In this document: one piece after another, positions 33,818-44,606 of the stretch
How positions within the stretch are numbered: the stretch's first letter is position 1
Layout of the letters: every line of letters starts with the position of its first letter
Origin: Drechslerella dactyloides
Lineage: Eukaryota > Ascomycota > Orbiliomycetes > Orbiliales > Orbiliaceae
Direction: 5' to 3'
NCBI GenBank assembly: GCA_020064725.1
Contig: JAGTWJ010000017.1
Span: 248,001-312,000, forward strand
Length of the DNA stretch: 64,000 nucleotides
Program-made: the position numbers and the translations under genes
The notes under the pieces: model-generated
Told to the model about the DNA's origin: nothing
Seen by the model: only the letters and a program-made list of their open reading frames with translations
Database searches by the model: none

Positions 33818-35664
33818 TCACCAATCCCCCGCAACCAAGCTCGCAGATGTCATCACCCTCCTCGTTTGCTCCTCCAGCAATTTCTTCCTGCCCAAATGCC
33901 CAACCGTCAACGCGAACCCTCTCGCCACACCACCCTGCGCCAGTAGTGTCCTCGCCATATGTCTCTCACCAATACCCAGCCACGGCTCATCGTACACCCT
34001 CTCCGATTCGTCAGGGTTGGCGTGTTCATGCACTCCCATAATCTTATTCCATTCTTCGCCCTTCTCCTTCGATATACGGGTTAGTCGTAGGTTTCTGTAG
34101 TACAATAGCGGGTTATCTGCGCTCGACAAGTGTTGTTTCATGAAAGCCATGTTGTGCAGCACCATGTTTTCTATAGCCGCGACCTTTGAGTGGGATGGGA
34201 ATGTGCTCGCGTATGCCAGTAGCCCTTCGACGAGCAGGTGTGTGAAGAACGGATTGTCGGCCCATATCCGTTTCGCCGGATCGGGTGCTGTAGTGTTGAA
34301 TATTGCCTTATATGGCGTTATAGACGTTGCAGCGAGGATGTGGCATGCGTCGGCGAAGTCTCGTGGCTTCGTAGCTGTCGTCGCAGTAGGTAGGGCTGAC
34401 TGAAGCTGAGATTCTTTGTATAGTAGACAGAGCAGCTGTAGCGTGTTCCCAATGTTGTACGAGAGTATCGTATTCTCGTCGCGTTTCCAGTGCGAGCCGT
34501 CGGTTTGTGTCAATTTATCGGCGATCAGATTCGTGAGAGCATCGCCTTTATGCTCGTCCTCGGTAATCCACAGCTTATCCAGCAGCCAGCCGCCGCACTT
34601 CCACGCCACGTCCGTGAACTTGTTGATATCCTTCTCCAGTTCCTCGATCGAGTCTTCCGAGCCGCCATGCTCTAACGCGACCCAGTCTGACCGCTTCTCT
34701 TCGTCGCTGAGTTGGATTTTATGTGGTAATGAACGGGATTTGAGCTTCTGGACGTGCGATCTTAACACTGTCACGGTCCTAACCAGCGCCGTACCCGTGA
34801 TTGCGGTGGAGCAGCACGCGCGGTCGGTGTGTGGTGAAGAGTCGCCGACGTGCCATTGTATGCCACCAGGTGACGAGTCGCCGCTCACCCACCCGGTCGT
34901 CAGAAAGTGGCAGAGATTCCGCGCCAGGTCAAGATACTTGTGGTCGTCGAGGATCAAGAACGCATCCAAGAATGCGATAGCAATCTGTGCATTGTCATCT
35001 ATATGTAGCATCCTGTCAGCAAAAACCCTATGCAAGCTATCATGATAGACTGGTGACATCTCGAACCATAGTAGACATCCTGGTCGCCTTTGGCGTATAA
35101 CCACGCTGAATACGCCTTGTACTCTGAGTTATAAAACCGTTCTTGCAGCGTCTCGATCGCGGAGGCGATTTTGTCGCCATAGCGTCCTGGAGATAGCCTC
35201 TCCGCCTCGATTATCGATTGCAAAGCTATGGTCTAGAATAGTGCCGTCTGTCAAGATGAGCTCGGGCGATAAGTAGATCCAGCAATAGTGAGGAATCGAC
35301 ATACGTATGTCCAAACAGTGTAGCCGTTGTAGAAGCCCAGCGGGACCTAGACACAATATCCAAATGAGTGACAGCTCAAGAAACGCTTGAATCGGAACAC
35401 TTTGCCACAGGTGTATGTAAAATAACATATACGTACAGTTTCAGCACTCGCCCGTTTGTTGCAGAATAAATCGACATCCGGCTCCCAAAAGTCCTTCCAT
35501 ATATCATCGGTGAGCGCAAGCGTATGCTCCCGCAGCTCAGATATAAACTCGTTCTTGTACTCTTCGTTATCGAATCGGCTGCTGCCGTTGCTGCTGCCGC
35601 CTGCGTTTGGCGGGGCGAGGATTCGGGAGAGCAAGGAGCCGAGGGATGAGAAAGCGGCGTACAT
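33818..35664 (-). CDS. GH76-like glycoside hydrolase (alpha-1,6-mannanase fold)
   Basis: Model: exons 35664-35437, 35346-35305 (42 nt), 35232-35067 and 34998-33818, 538 aa. All four join in phase; the third donor is GTTCGA. The splice across 35067/34998 restores the family signature YYDDNAQIA, whose two adjacent aspartates are the catalytic pair of GH76 alpha-1,6-mannanases. The repeated helical segments with conserved Trp, Tyr and Asn suit an (alpha/alpha)6 barrel. A further HTDRACCSTA... segment fits the family's mid-barrel. The N-terminus is only weakly hydrophobic, so I do not see a clear signal peptide. Expected action: cutting or transferring alpha-1,6-mannose chains in fungal cell-wall mannan or GPI glycan. 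A six-hairpin relative with another specificity is the alternative. Confidence 0.7.
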
Positions 35665-36500
35665 GACGGCGGAGGCGGTAAGCCACAGGCTCTCGAAGAG
35701 GTAAACTTAAGCTTTCGGGCCGAGTTCATGCAAAGATTAAATTCATCTGCGAGGAAGATTGTTTGGCGGGTTTATTTCTTAGATGGGATGGCGGAATGTG
35801 ACATCATGCAGGGTTGCGAGTTTCGGCGGATGACGGTCGGTGGGGCGACGCTGTGCAACGTGAGCAGCAAATCAACACATGAGTCTGTTGGAAAGTGAGG
35901 ATATCACGATAGCTAACTTGAGTCGATATATTGGACGCTTGTCGAGTAACGATAACGAAGGTATCATGTAGAGACGCGAGATGCATTCGAAGAAGCCACT
36001 CGCCTCTTATGGTATTTGTGGCTGGCGTAGACCCGATGTGTATGATGTTGTCCCTTATGATCCAATCGAATGGGATGGTTCCAAACTCAAGCTTGGAGTC
36101 CCTTCAGCACCGGTCTCGCAGCTTTAGCACCAGATCCAATATTGCATAGCTCCATTGATTATGAGATCCAAATGATATCATTCTCTTGAATATACAAGCA
36201 ATAGTTTCGATATGGAGGTTAGTTCGAGCAACTGGTCAATATCAAGAGATGGGAAAAAGTGGTGATCTAGTTCTGTGTGGTTGAGTGGCTGTCCTCCTCG
36301 CCGAGACGACAACGGCCAACAACGTCGTTGGATTTTTTCCCTCGACATCTAGGGCCTTTAAATAGCAATCACCGGTTCTCTCTCTTCCTTCTTCTTCTTT
36401 CTCTCTTCCTTGTGCCTTCCGTTTCCCACAACAATCCTCACTCACACGCACGCACACAATTACGCACATACATACACAGCCACCTAGCTTCGAGCTACAG
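35665..36500. promoter_or_regulatory. Divergent intergenic region with TTTAAATA element
   Basis: It lies between the GH76-like gene (-) and the Arg-rich protein gene (+). TTTAAATA at 36357-36364 is a candidate TATA element for the plus-strand gene, followed by a C/T-rich tract (36378-36420) that would form its leader. No gene is seen. Confidence 0.45.
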
Positions 36501-36791
36501 GTAAGTTGGATGTTTAAACAATTGCCTATTGAAGTGTTTTACTTCCGATGCCTGCTCGTGTCTTCTCTCGAACATAACTCTGTATCCATGCCTACTAGTA
36601 TATCTTACAGCCCTCTTCTTCGCTCATTCTCCTTTTGACTCTCCGCTTCGATCATTGACTTCCTTGATTCCTGCACTTATCTTGCAAACGCCAGTCTCAG
36701 TTCCTCCTTCCTCTTCAATTCCACAGTTTTGACATTGCTCTTCACATGCATATCATCCAGTCTCACGGTTGCTGACTTGAATCAAACACAG
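36501..36791 (+). other. 5' UTR intron
   Basis: A strong donor (CTACAG|GTAAGT) and an acceptor (AACACAG) with a GCTGAC branch site about 20 bp upstream define a 291-bp intron ending 13 bp before the ATG of the Arg-rich protein gene. The coordinates follow directly from the signals; use is inferred. Confidence 0.6.
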
Positions 36792-36804
36792 CCTCACACC
36801 AACA

Positions 36805-38133
36805 ATGCCTGCCCGACGAACCAGAAGATCACACTCAGCGCCGGCGTGTCTCGGGGCAGAGCCCTACGCGCGGCGTAGCTCACCCGAGCCGCCAGTGACG
36901 ACGATAAGAGCCCCACCTCGCGTCACTCTCTTCCATCCCCCTCCTACCCTCCCTCCTCCCCCTTCCATGTTGCCTGCCCCCACTTTCGAAGGTAGCCGAC
37001 AAATCCCCCAAGCGCCTTCGAGGGATGCGACCATGTCAATCGAGGGTCCGATCCCCTTTCGCATGCCGTGGGACGTTAGAATGTTCCTTCGTGGACAACG
37101 TCGAAATTTCAACCGCGAGAACGCCGCGGCTGGGGGCACCCCCTTATCTTCCTCGCCATTTCTCTTGTCCTATGAAAGAGAAGCCGGCCCGATGAGACCA
37201 CGGGATTCTCGCCAGCGAGCACGTTCTCTCCCCAGGGAGATTGAGCGCAGGCTCCGGAGAATCCGCCAAGGCGGTGTGACGAAAAAGCCGAAGAAGAAGT
37301 CCAAGGCAAAAGGCAAGAAGTCCAAGGCTAGCCGCGGTAAACGTACCCGGCCGTCACGCGAAGCCGCACCTCAGATAACGGCACAGGCACAGGCACCCAT
37401 ATCACATCCTCAGTCTAGACCTCGTGCTCCTTCGACTCCTGTTTCTGAGGGAAACCGCGCCGGTGATGCCACTCAATCCCCCCACACTGGACGCTTAATG
37501 CGTCCTATGTGGCTTGAGCGATTGAGCGAAATCACCGAGCAACGTCTCCTGAAGTGCAGCGAGAACAAGGAGGACAAGGCACCTCGACCGAGAGGTACAC
37601 GGGAGGCAAATCGAGGAAGGGACCAAGCTCCAAGGACTGCTGGATCCCCGCCTCCAGGTCTTAATGGCCCGGAGACCGGTGGAGATGGTGGACCGCGGAC
37701 TGGAACCGGACTCCAAGATCCAGAACGCCGTGATTCCCGAGGCCCTGGGTCTTCACGCTCCCCTGTACAGCCAGCGCGCGACAATGAAAACCAAGAGGAC
37801 AGTATGGTCCGCGGGAATAATCCCGTCGACGTGGTGCCTCCGGTATCACCGACACGGCCGGTTATTCCACGACGCGGATCCCAGCTACCCCACGGTCAAA
37901 TCCTGTTGACCGCCACGAATCCACGCGCAGAGATGGCATTCAGGAGGGACGTCGCACGTCTCAACAGAATGTCTGATCGAAATTTTAGACGTGGTCGGAG
38001 ACAGCCAGCGCAGACAGCAACCCCACATCAAGTCATAAATGCACCACGACAAGGGCTCACTGAGATTCCAATGAACGTGCTGAACAACGGTCCAGTGCAA
38101 GTAAGGTGGCCGTCGTCATCGGCAGCTCCTTAG
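36805..38133 (+). CDS. Arg/Pro-rich disordered protein
   Basis: 442 aa, intronless coding region with ATG at 36805, preceded by a 5' UTR intron. No globular domain is recognisable. The sequence is rich in Arg, Pro, Ser and Gly, with a lysine-dense stretch (KKPKKKSKAKGKKSKA, ~152-167) that looks like a nuclear or nucleolar localisation signal or RNA-binding patch. Scattered RR and RG dipeptides, an FLRGQRRNF-type element (~93-101) and a C-terminal RNFRRGRRQ element fit a nucleic-acid-associated disordered protein. Its length, clean start context and spliced leader argue for a real gene. Function unknown. Confidence 0.6.
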   Translation: MPARRTRRSHSAPACLGAEPYARRSSPEPPVTTIRAPPRVTLFHPPPTLPPPPSMLPAPTFEGSRQIPQAPSRDATMSIEGPIPFRMPWDVRMFLRGQRRNFNRENAAAGGTPLSSSPFLLSYEREAGPMRPRDSRQRARSLPREIERRLRRIRQGGVTKKPKKKSKAKGKKSKASRGKRTRPSREAAPQITAQAQAPISHPQSRPRAPSTPVSEGNRAGDATQSPHTGRLMRPMWLERLSEITEQRLLKCSENKEDKAPRPRGTREANRGRDQAPRTAGSPPPGLNGPETGGDGGPRTGTGLQDPERRDSRGPGSSRSPVQPARDNENQEDSMVRGNNPVDVVPPVSPTRPVIPRRGSQLPHGQILLTATNPRAEMAFRRDVARLNRMSDRNFRRGRRQPAQTATPHQVINAPRQGLTEIPMNVLNNGPVQVRWPSSSAAP

Positions 38134-40311
38134 AAGGGCCCTCTTTGAGCGATAGTCATGCCCTGCAGCGTGGTGCGGTTTAAATGCCGTCTGTCGTGGT
38201 GTGGGGTACAATCAAGTATATGTGATGTGTGAAGATATGACAGTATCATTAGAGGAGGCTCTGAAACCGTCGGGGTAGAGCTATTTGACAACTACACCCT
38301 CTTCTGATATGGGATGACAATCTACAAGGCAACGACAATCTTCACAAGGGGCGAGTGAGAATCTCCACGATACGATAAGATATGATACAACGGTTCGAAC
38401 TATGCAAGTTTCCTTTTGTTGCAGCGAGTCTCTAGGGGATTTCTTAAAGTCAAGGCACGCACGGGCACGAGGCACAATTGATCGAAAGGGCGTGCTGTGC
38501 ACAATATATCACGACGAGAGGCTTTGCGCGCGCGATCAATGACAACGACGAAATGAATGAGTGAGGACGAAGCCGACGTTCGCAGCGAAGTTTTACCGAT
38601 AATCACACCAGAGCCTACGAGCATCCATTCCCGGGCATGCATGATCACGAAGTACTACCGCGAGAACCCGGTCAAGATGTCAAATATCAAGCGCTGAGGC
38701 GAGTCGACAACGGGGACTGCTTTTAATGAGGAGACGATAGGCAAAGGCACAAAGTGGTACTGAACATTCACGGAAGCCATGGTAGGAGTGCAGGTAGACA
38801 AGTTTCTGAAAATACATTTAAAAACTCTATGAGGTGTGCGGCAGAGGTATGATCCCTCCAGGATTGATGTTAGGTATGAGCTCGGCTAAAACATTACGGT
38901 ATCTTACAGAACAAAGACAATAGTGTCAGTGGCTACCCGGACGCTCAGTATCCACGGCTCGACAATACCACCTATACACCGCAAGACCTGGATATAGACT
39001 GAGAAGAAGGAGGTTGAGGAGTTCCAAGGATTGAGAAACTGGCCTCGTGTGGACGACGGTTTGAGGAATCGTCATACGTGGAGGATTGATTGGTGTAAGG
39101 TCAAGACCCACGATAGAGAAGTCAGTATACGGCTAGGATTCTAATGAGTTCTCGTCAGGCTTTACGGACGACTTGATTCATAGAAGGGCATATGCGACAA
39201 AGAGCAGTAGTATCAACGACGCTACCATCGTGCCCACGGGTCGACAAGGAACGTTCGAACGGATAGCTACGTTATTTGTTGCTGGGTTTTATAGGGTATG
39301 CGACAGGAGTTGAGGGTTCATGTATATCTCTCTGTTCTATATATGAAGTGGCCAGTCTGCGAATATCCGTTTCCACTAAAGGATACGCAGTCTAATTGAA
39401 AGATGTTTGAGCAACAGTGAAGGAATGATATTAGAAGCAAGGCTAGACTGTTTGAAACCACACCAACATATGTCTGCGGGCAAAAATATTATTTCACAAT
39501 CTCCAATTGGCCCGGATACCAACTCCAGCGGCAGCAGTACCTGTATATGTAAAGTTAAACTATAAAGCGATGGTGAAACAGATGCACATCTTTTCATGTC
39601 ATACGTTGACGGATGTAAAGCGGCATTTCGGATACTAAAACTCATATCCTCGTGGTGCCTTACGCAATTGAACGTTGTAGCGTTATCACCGGTGTCGCCA
39701 GACTTCAAAACATGTGTGGCAAAATTCATCATGCACTGTTCGCTCGGACTGCCCGATATGGTGACCGCTGGGCGGTTTTTGCCAATTTTGGCACGGCAAC
39801 CTAAGCTTTGCAGCCTTGTCGGAGCCGACTGCCAACCGTTACAGGGTACTGGCACTCAGAGCTGAGATACGGTCGTTCGTAGCTACAGGCACTTCAGTCT
39901 TATCTACAAATTATTGAGTAAGTAAAATTCATATGCAGGTATTGCGCTAGCTAGATGAAATGATATATGTACAGTACACGTGTCCGTGGTGTCATTAGTG
40001 CATTGATTGCAGGCCTGCCCGCTCGCCGGCCATGAAAATACTGAGTCGTCGTTGAACTATCCGTTCGCGAGAGGGTAATTCGGACGGCCCGATCCAAGAG
40101 TGCTACGTCAAATTAGGAGAGGCGCCCGTCGAGATCCTGGCAACAAACTCACATGCCGCAATTGTAATGAGTCGTACCCTTACCCAAGCAGCGCAGAGCT
40201 CCTGATTGGAAAGTACCGGGTTTAATGTGATTAGTCCTGCAGGCGGCCTGACTCGCTGTAGCTGCACACCCAAAAGTCATATCCACTTCATTACAGTTGC
40301 TCCGATCTGCC
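38134..40311. other. Intergenic region, no gene supported
   Basis: About 2.2 kb. A 159-codon minus-strand frame at 39376-39855 has no recognisable motif and no convincing context. I see no RNA gene or repeat. Confidence 0.5.
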
Positions 40312-41350
40312 CTAAGGATATGGTGCCTTTTTGTCGCTTTGCGTGATTTCCTGCCCATTGACACAATCAACGGGAACATTTCTACTCTGCTGCTCACCCT
40401 CCCCGTCGTCGTCGAGCGTATCAACGTTGTCGAGGGATACGTTGCGATATCCCCAAAGTGAGCAGTAAATGAATATTCCCCACGATAATCCAGATATCGC
40501 AAGGTAACCCACCGCAATCTAACGAGCGACGAGTTAGTAAACGAGCTGGCTGCCCAGCCAAGAGTTCACCGAAGCCACTAACCTTGGAATTATCTCCCCA
40601 AGGTTCCTTGATCAGGGGTGTGATGATTAGAACCGTTAACCCGATTATATAGAATAGAAAGCTGTAGCCAACAGCCATCATGGGAATCTGCCAGACGAAT
40701 ATCATCTGCCAGCTGACGCGCCAACCACGTAGGCGGTAGCAGCCGTCGCCGTCGCGATGGACATGATTCCCCTCTGGGTCGTGGTGCTTTTTAAATTTGT
40801 CCTCGGTCAAGAGCTGGTGAATGTAGCCTTCAATGAATTTCGTCTTTACTTCTCTCCAGTCTTCGGGAAACTCGCCGAGTAGCGTCAAGAGAGTGGTCTG
40901 CTGCGCAGCGAGCAGCATGCCGATAATTGATGTTATGAGGGAGGCGTAGAAAAAGAAGATTCCAATCCAGTGACAGGCTTCGATGGTGCCCCATGAGAGG
41001 GTAGCCGTCACGATAGCGGTGACGGCAACACCCTTAAGGTTAGGCATTAAATCAGCATGAAGCTCACGAAAATGAAATCCAGAGTAGATACATACCGCAA
41101 TGGATATAAACTCAAGCTCGCCTTTCTTCCGGGCCCGCCAATTTTTCAGCAAGTCGCATATTTTCTCCCGCTGTGGCGACCCATCCTCTGTTCCGTGCGG
41201 GGCGAACCGTTCTATGATCTCGGTGGGTCGCAGTGTGTTGTACAAGAAGAATCGGTGGTATGGCAGTGTGACCAGCAGGACGAGCAGGCGGAACACCTGG
41301 CTGGTAATCGGCTTTTTGACCTTCACTCGCGGTGGAGGAGTAGGATTCAT
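40312..41350 (-). CDS. Fungal multispan membrane protein, unknown function
   Basis: Model: exons 41350-41096, 41032-40583 and 40518-40312, 303 aa. The start is ATG 41350 (MNPTPPP), because the longer open frame begins with TTG. Intron 1 (63 bp, GTATGT...CTAAC...AAG) is in-frame without a stop. Intron 2 (64 bp, GTTAGT...TACTAAC...TAG) changes frame and is required. Hydrophobic helices lie at about 17-40, 90-145 (two or three spans), 192-227 and 240-256. They flank a cytoplasmic charged loop with His/Asp-rich sequence (KKHHDPEGNHVHRDGDG). The C-terminal 40 residues are acidic and polar. No family recognised. The topology suggests a small plasma- or endomembrane protein, and the HxH/DxD loop could bind metal, but that is speculation. 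Confidence 0.7.
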
Positions 41351-42498
41351 TTTCGAGACTTTCGAATGGTGAATTTTGAAGTTTACAGACGGAGGCCTCA
41401 ATTAGCGTCGGGGACAGGTCCGGCTCTTATAAAGCTACAAATTGTCTATGAAACGGTGCTGTAGAGCGCCTGGCTCTTCAGCTGCATGGGTGTGGGCCGC
41501 CAAGTTGCAACTGGATCGCGAAAGTAAAGTGATTGGCCAGGCCCTCAGCTGAAGACAGGGAAAGAGCTCAGGTTTTCTGCAAGACCGACAGTCTCGGGCA
41601 CTCGCAAGAGAACCGATGTGGAATCCGAGCCGAACGAGAAAACTAAACTGACTCGGATCCATGATCTCGCAATACAACCGCTCTGGTACGTTTAAATCCT
41701 AGCTTAGCGGTTTGATTGGAAACACTTTAATTATAATTTCTGGACTATCGCTTACTACATTCTTAGCTTAGGTGATTATCGATAACCGGACTGCAAATAT
41801 TCAACCTAACTATTCGAGATTCTATTAACACATTCATGAGCCTCGTGCGTTAACATATAACGTCGACTATAAAAGCAACAATTTAGCGAGTATTTTATCT
41901 ATTCACCTCTTTCGGGAAAATTTGATGCTATCCCGAGACTAACACATATATAGCGCTTTGTAGCTTTCAGTTATTCGATCGTATGTCGGATTTAGTTTTT
42001 GAGCTCGGCTTACTTTGCAAATCTTGGGGAACTATATTACTAGTTACTAGAATAGCTGTTCTATTATCGCAATTTTCAAATCCGAGCAATTGATACATAT
42101 TCAAATTATGAGGTAATTTTGAAGTAGAAATATTTCATTGTAGAAGAGCCTCATGATATCCGCTATATATACAACCCCATCGTCGAATCTTTGTCATCCA
42201 ATGATGCACCGGCTGCGACCATGTTCATTGATCGAAATCTAAGCTTCGATCCGACGAGAAAACCGCCTCCTGGTCTGCAACCTTTCCTCTAAACAATCGC
42301 GTAGCATTTGCATATTGCACTGCTGCTGATAGCATGCTAGCCAACTTTTATCCGCATATGCGACTGCTCGCAATAACTACCACTCGTCTGAAAGAGCGTA
42401 TGCTTTATCAAGCCTCAGTCTCGTAAGTTAATTCCACCCAATACCGGCTAGCTCCTGCGAAATGATAGTACAGCCAATGATCCAGAGAACTTATTGGA
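41351..42498. other. AT-rich intergenic region
   Basis: About 1.15 kb, strongly AT-rich from 41700 to 42150. No gene is seen; it includes the promoter of the membrane protein gene to its left. Confidence 0.55.
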
Positions 42499-44606
42499 TC
42501 AAGAAGCTTTATACGGTGGATCCCCAGACACAAAAAGATACATTTCTAATGCACCTGTGCCGTAGTGGTTTTGTATGATGTTTTCGCTGCGCCGTGATAG
42601 TGTGGGTCGTCGCGGTACGATCCGATACTGGGTGTAGTAGGCGGCCGCCTTGGGACAGCTGCGTATCTCTGACGCCTTCTCCAGAATCTGTTCGAATATT
42701 AGTCTTCCACTCAACAAGTCGCGTTACTATCGAAATTTTGAAATAGGAGATATGCTACTCACAGAAACCCGGCAATGGCGGCAATTATAAGGAGTGAACC
42801 GACTCCAACGCTGACGCCAACAATGATTCGCTTAGTGGTATCACTTAGTCCATCGGACGAGCCGTCGGCCTCCTTAGCACCAGGAGAATATGGCGTGGGG
42901 GGTCCAGCAGAGGCAAAGAGTTTGTTCGCTCCTGGGCCGAAGGCGATCGGTCGAGAGATTGTCGTTTGTGTCGTAGCTGGGAATGTAGCTCGAACTCCAG
43001 ATGGGACGGCTGTGACTAGTGTTACCTCCGTTGTCGTCTTTGTGGTTCTTTGAAGTGACGCGGGACAGACGACTAAGCCCGAAGACATGCATTCGACACC
43101 CTTGTAAGTGACCTCTGTGCTGATAGTGGTCGTCGTCAGGCTCCCACTGTCGACCTGTCGCGGGGTTATAGCGGCCGTGTTGCTCGTGATAGTAGAGGAT
43201 TTGCTCAAAGCGCACTGGGTGAACGTCGTATCCCACAGAGGAATGGTAGTGTTCGGGGATGGACCCCATGTGTGATCCACCAGGGCGACTGTGGCACCTG
43301 CAGCAGCGCCTACCACGAACTGGTAGGACTCCTCGACCTGGAGTTGGCAGCCAGTTTCGCCACCAGTTGGATCGAAAGTAACGTTCGTCGTCAACTCGGC
43401 GACATGGGTCCAAATGCTGACTTCGACACCGGCGCTTGCGCTGAATACGTTGACGCCGAGAACTTGGACGTCAGGAGAGGAAACCTCAAAGCCTGCCCGA
43501 GCCCTTACTCGCAATACAGCCTTCAGGACAACACCGGCACTCTCAATAGTGACCGGAAGGAATTCGAAACGGCCGCCATCACTAGGAGTCTGGTGGTTAG
43601 CCGAGCGCAGAAACGATATATAGATCCAGATCCATGTCTGCATTGATCCTAAATTGCGTTAAAGACTGAAGGGGAACTCACAAGGCGGTCCGGTCGATAC
43701 TATTGCCGAACAAGACAATTGACAACGCTGCTCCGTCGTCTACCAGGATGTGGAACCCACTGTTTATACTTATCTCTGCCTCTGCGCTCAGGATCAAATC
43801 GACTTCTACAACGACCCCAAGGAAAAGGTCTTCGCTAACGCGAATACCTATTGGTGTCTGTGAAGTGTAGAGATTCAGGGTGTAAGTGACACCACCAGAA
43901 AAGACCGTGTTGAGTGCTACGTAGAGCTCCAGGTTGTCGAACTGGAAGCGGAGCTGACATTGCGGAATTTCTGGGATATCAATGTCGAAATCAACATCGA
44001 TCGGTGGTAGGTCAAAGTCATCCAGGTCGAAGCCGTCCGACAACCTAGTTACTACACTGCTGGTATAGTTCTTCACAAAGTTGATGGTACTGTCTGTGGT
44101 ATTCTCGATCGCATCACCGACTGCGACGGTGAGGTCTCTGAATGCTTGACTGACGTTGAAAGCTTCCGAGATCATCAGTTCGGCTTGAACATTGGCCTTG
44201 ATATAACAAGTTGTGCAGGTAATCTCTATGCCGCCGGTGACCTCTGTTCCATTCCGAAGTTCCGTCGTACTAAACTCGTGGAAAATTTTAGCCATTTCCT
44301 TCCCATATTATCAGAACGTGTGAAGTCCAGATGCAATTATGAATTGCCTACATACTACTCGTAGCTCAAAAGGGTGGCGCCTTCCCAACTCTTTTCAAGA
44401 CTGGTGCTATTCCGAAGAACTATGTCCCTTTTCTGGTGACTGTACGCTGACAAGCTCCGGCCGACGGCTCTCACGACATTTCTGAGAGATACACCGGGAG
44501 GGCCCCATGAGCGTACAGCTACGTCCCCGGTGGTTGGACTACCAGCAACTGCTGAGAGTCCGGCTGCGAATATCGCAGCTCGTGATATTAGGTAGGTAAA
44601 TAACAT
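42499..44606 (-). CDS. Secreted/type I membrane protein, beta-rich ectodomain
   Basis: Model: exons 44606-44356, 44269-43682, 43581-42763 and 42703-42499, 620 aa, all junctions phase 2. An N-terminal signal peptide (LISRAAIFAAGLSAVAGS) is followed by a short linker. The large ectodomain opens with a paired-Cys element (ITCTTCYIKANV), has many N-glycosylation sequons, and continues with beta-rich repeats and a conserved-looking DGGRFEFLPVTIE segment created by the second splice. A Ser/Thr-rich stalk precedes one transmembrane helix (IIVGVSVGVGSLLIIAAIAG, near residue 530-550) and a ~68-residue basic cytoplasmic tail. It resembles the fungal secreted DUF7223-type proteins as I remember them; this needs a profile search. 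Probably a cell-surface or adhesin-like protein. Role unknown. Confidence 0.7.

Noticed and set aside
38390..38410. GGTTCGAA-type sequence resembling a tRNA B box
   Set aside because: No A box or cloverleaf stems around it; I found no supportable tRNA gene in the window.
39376..39855. 159-codon minus frame
   Set aside because: No motif, no convincing start context, isolated in an intergenic region.
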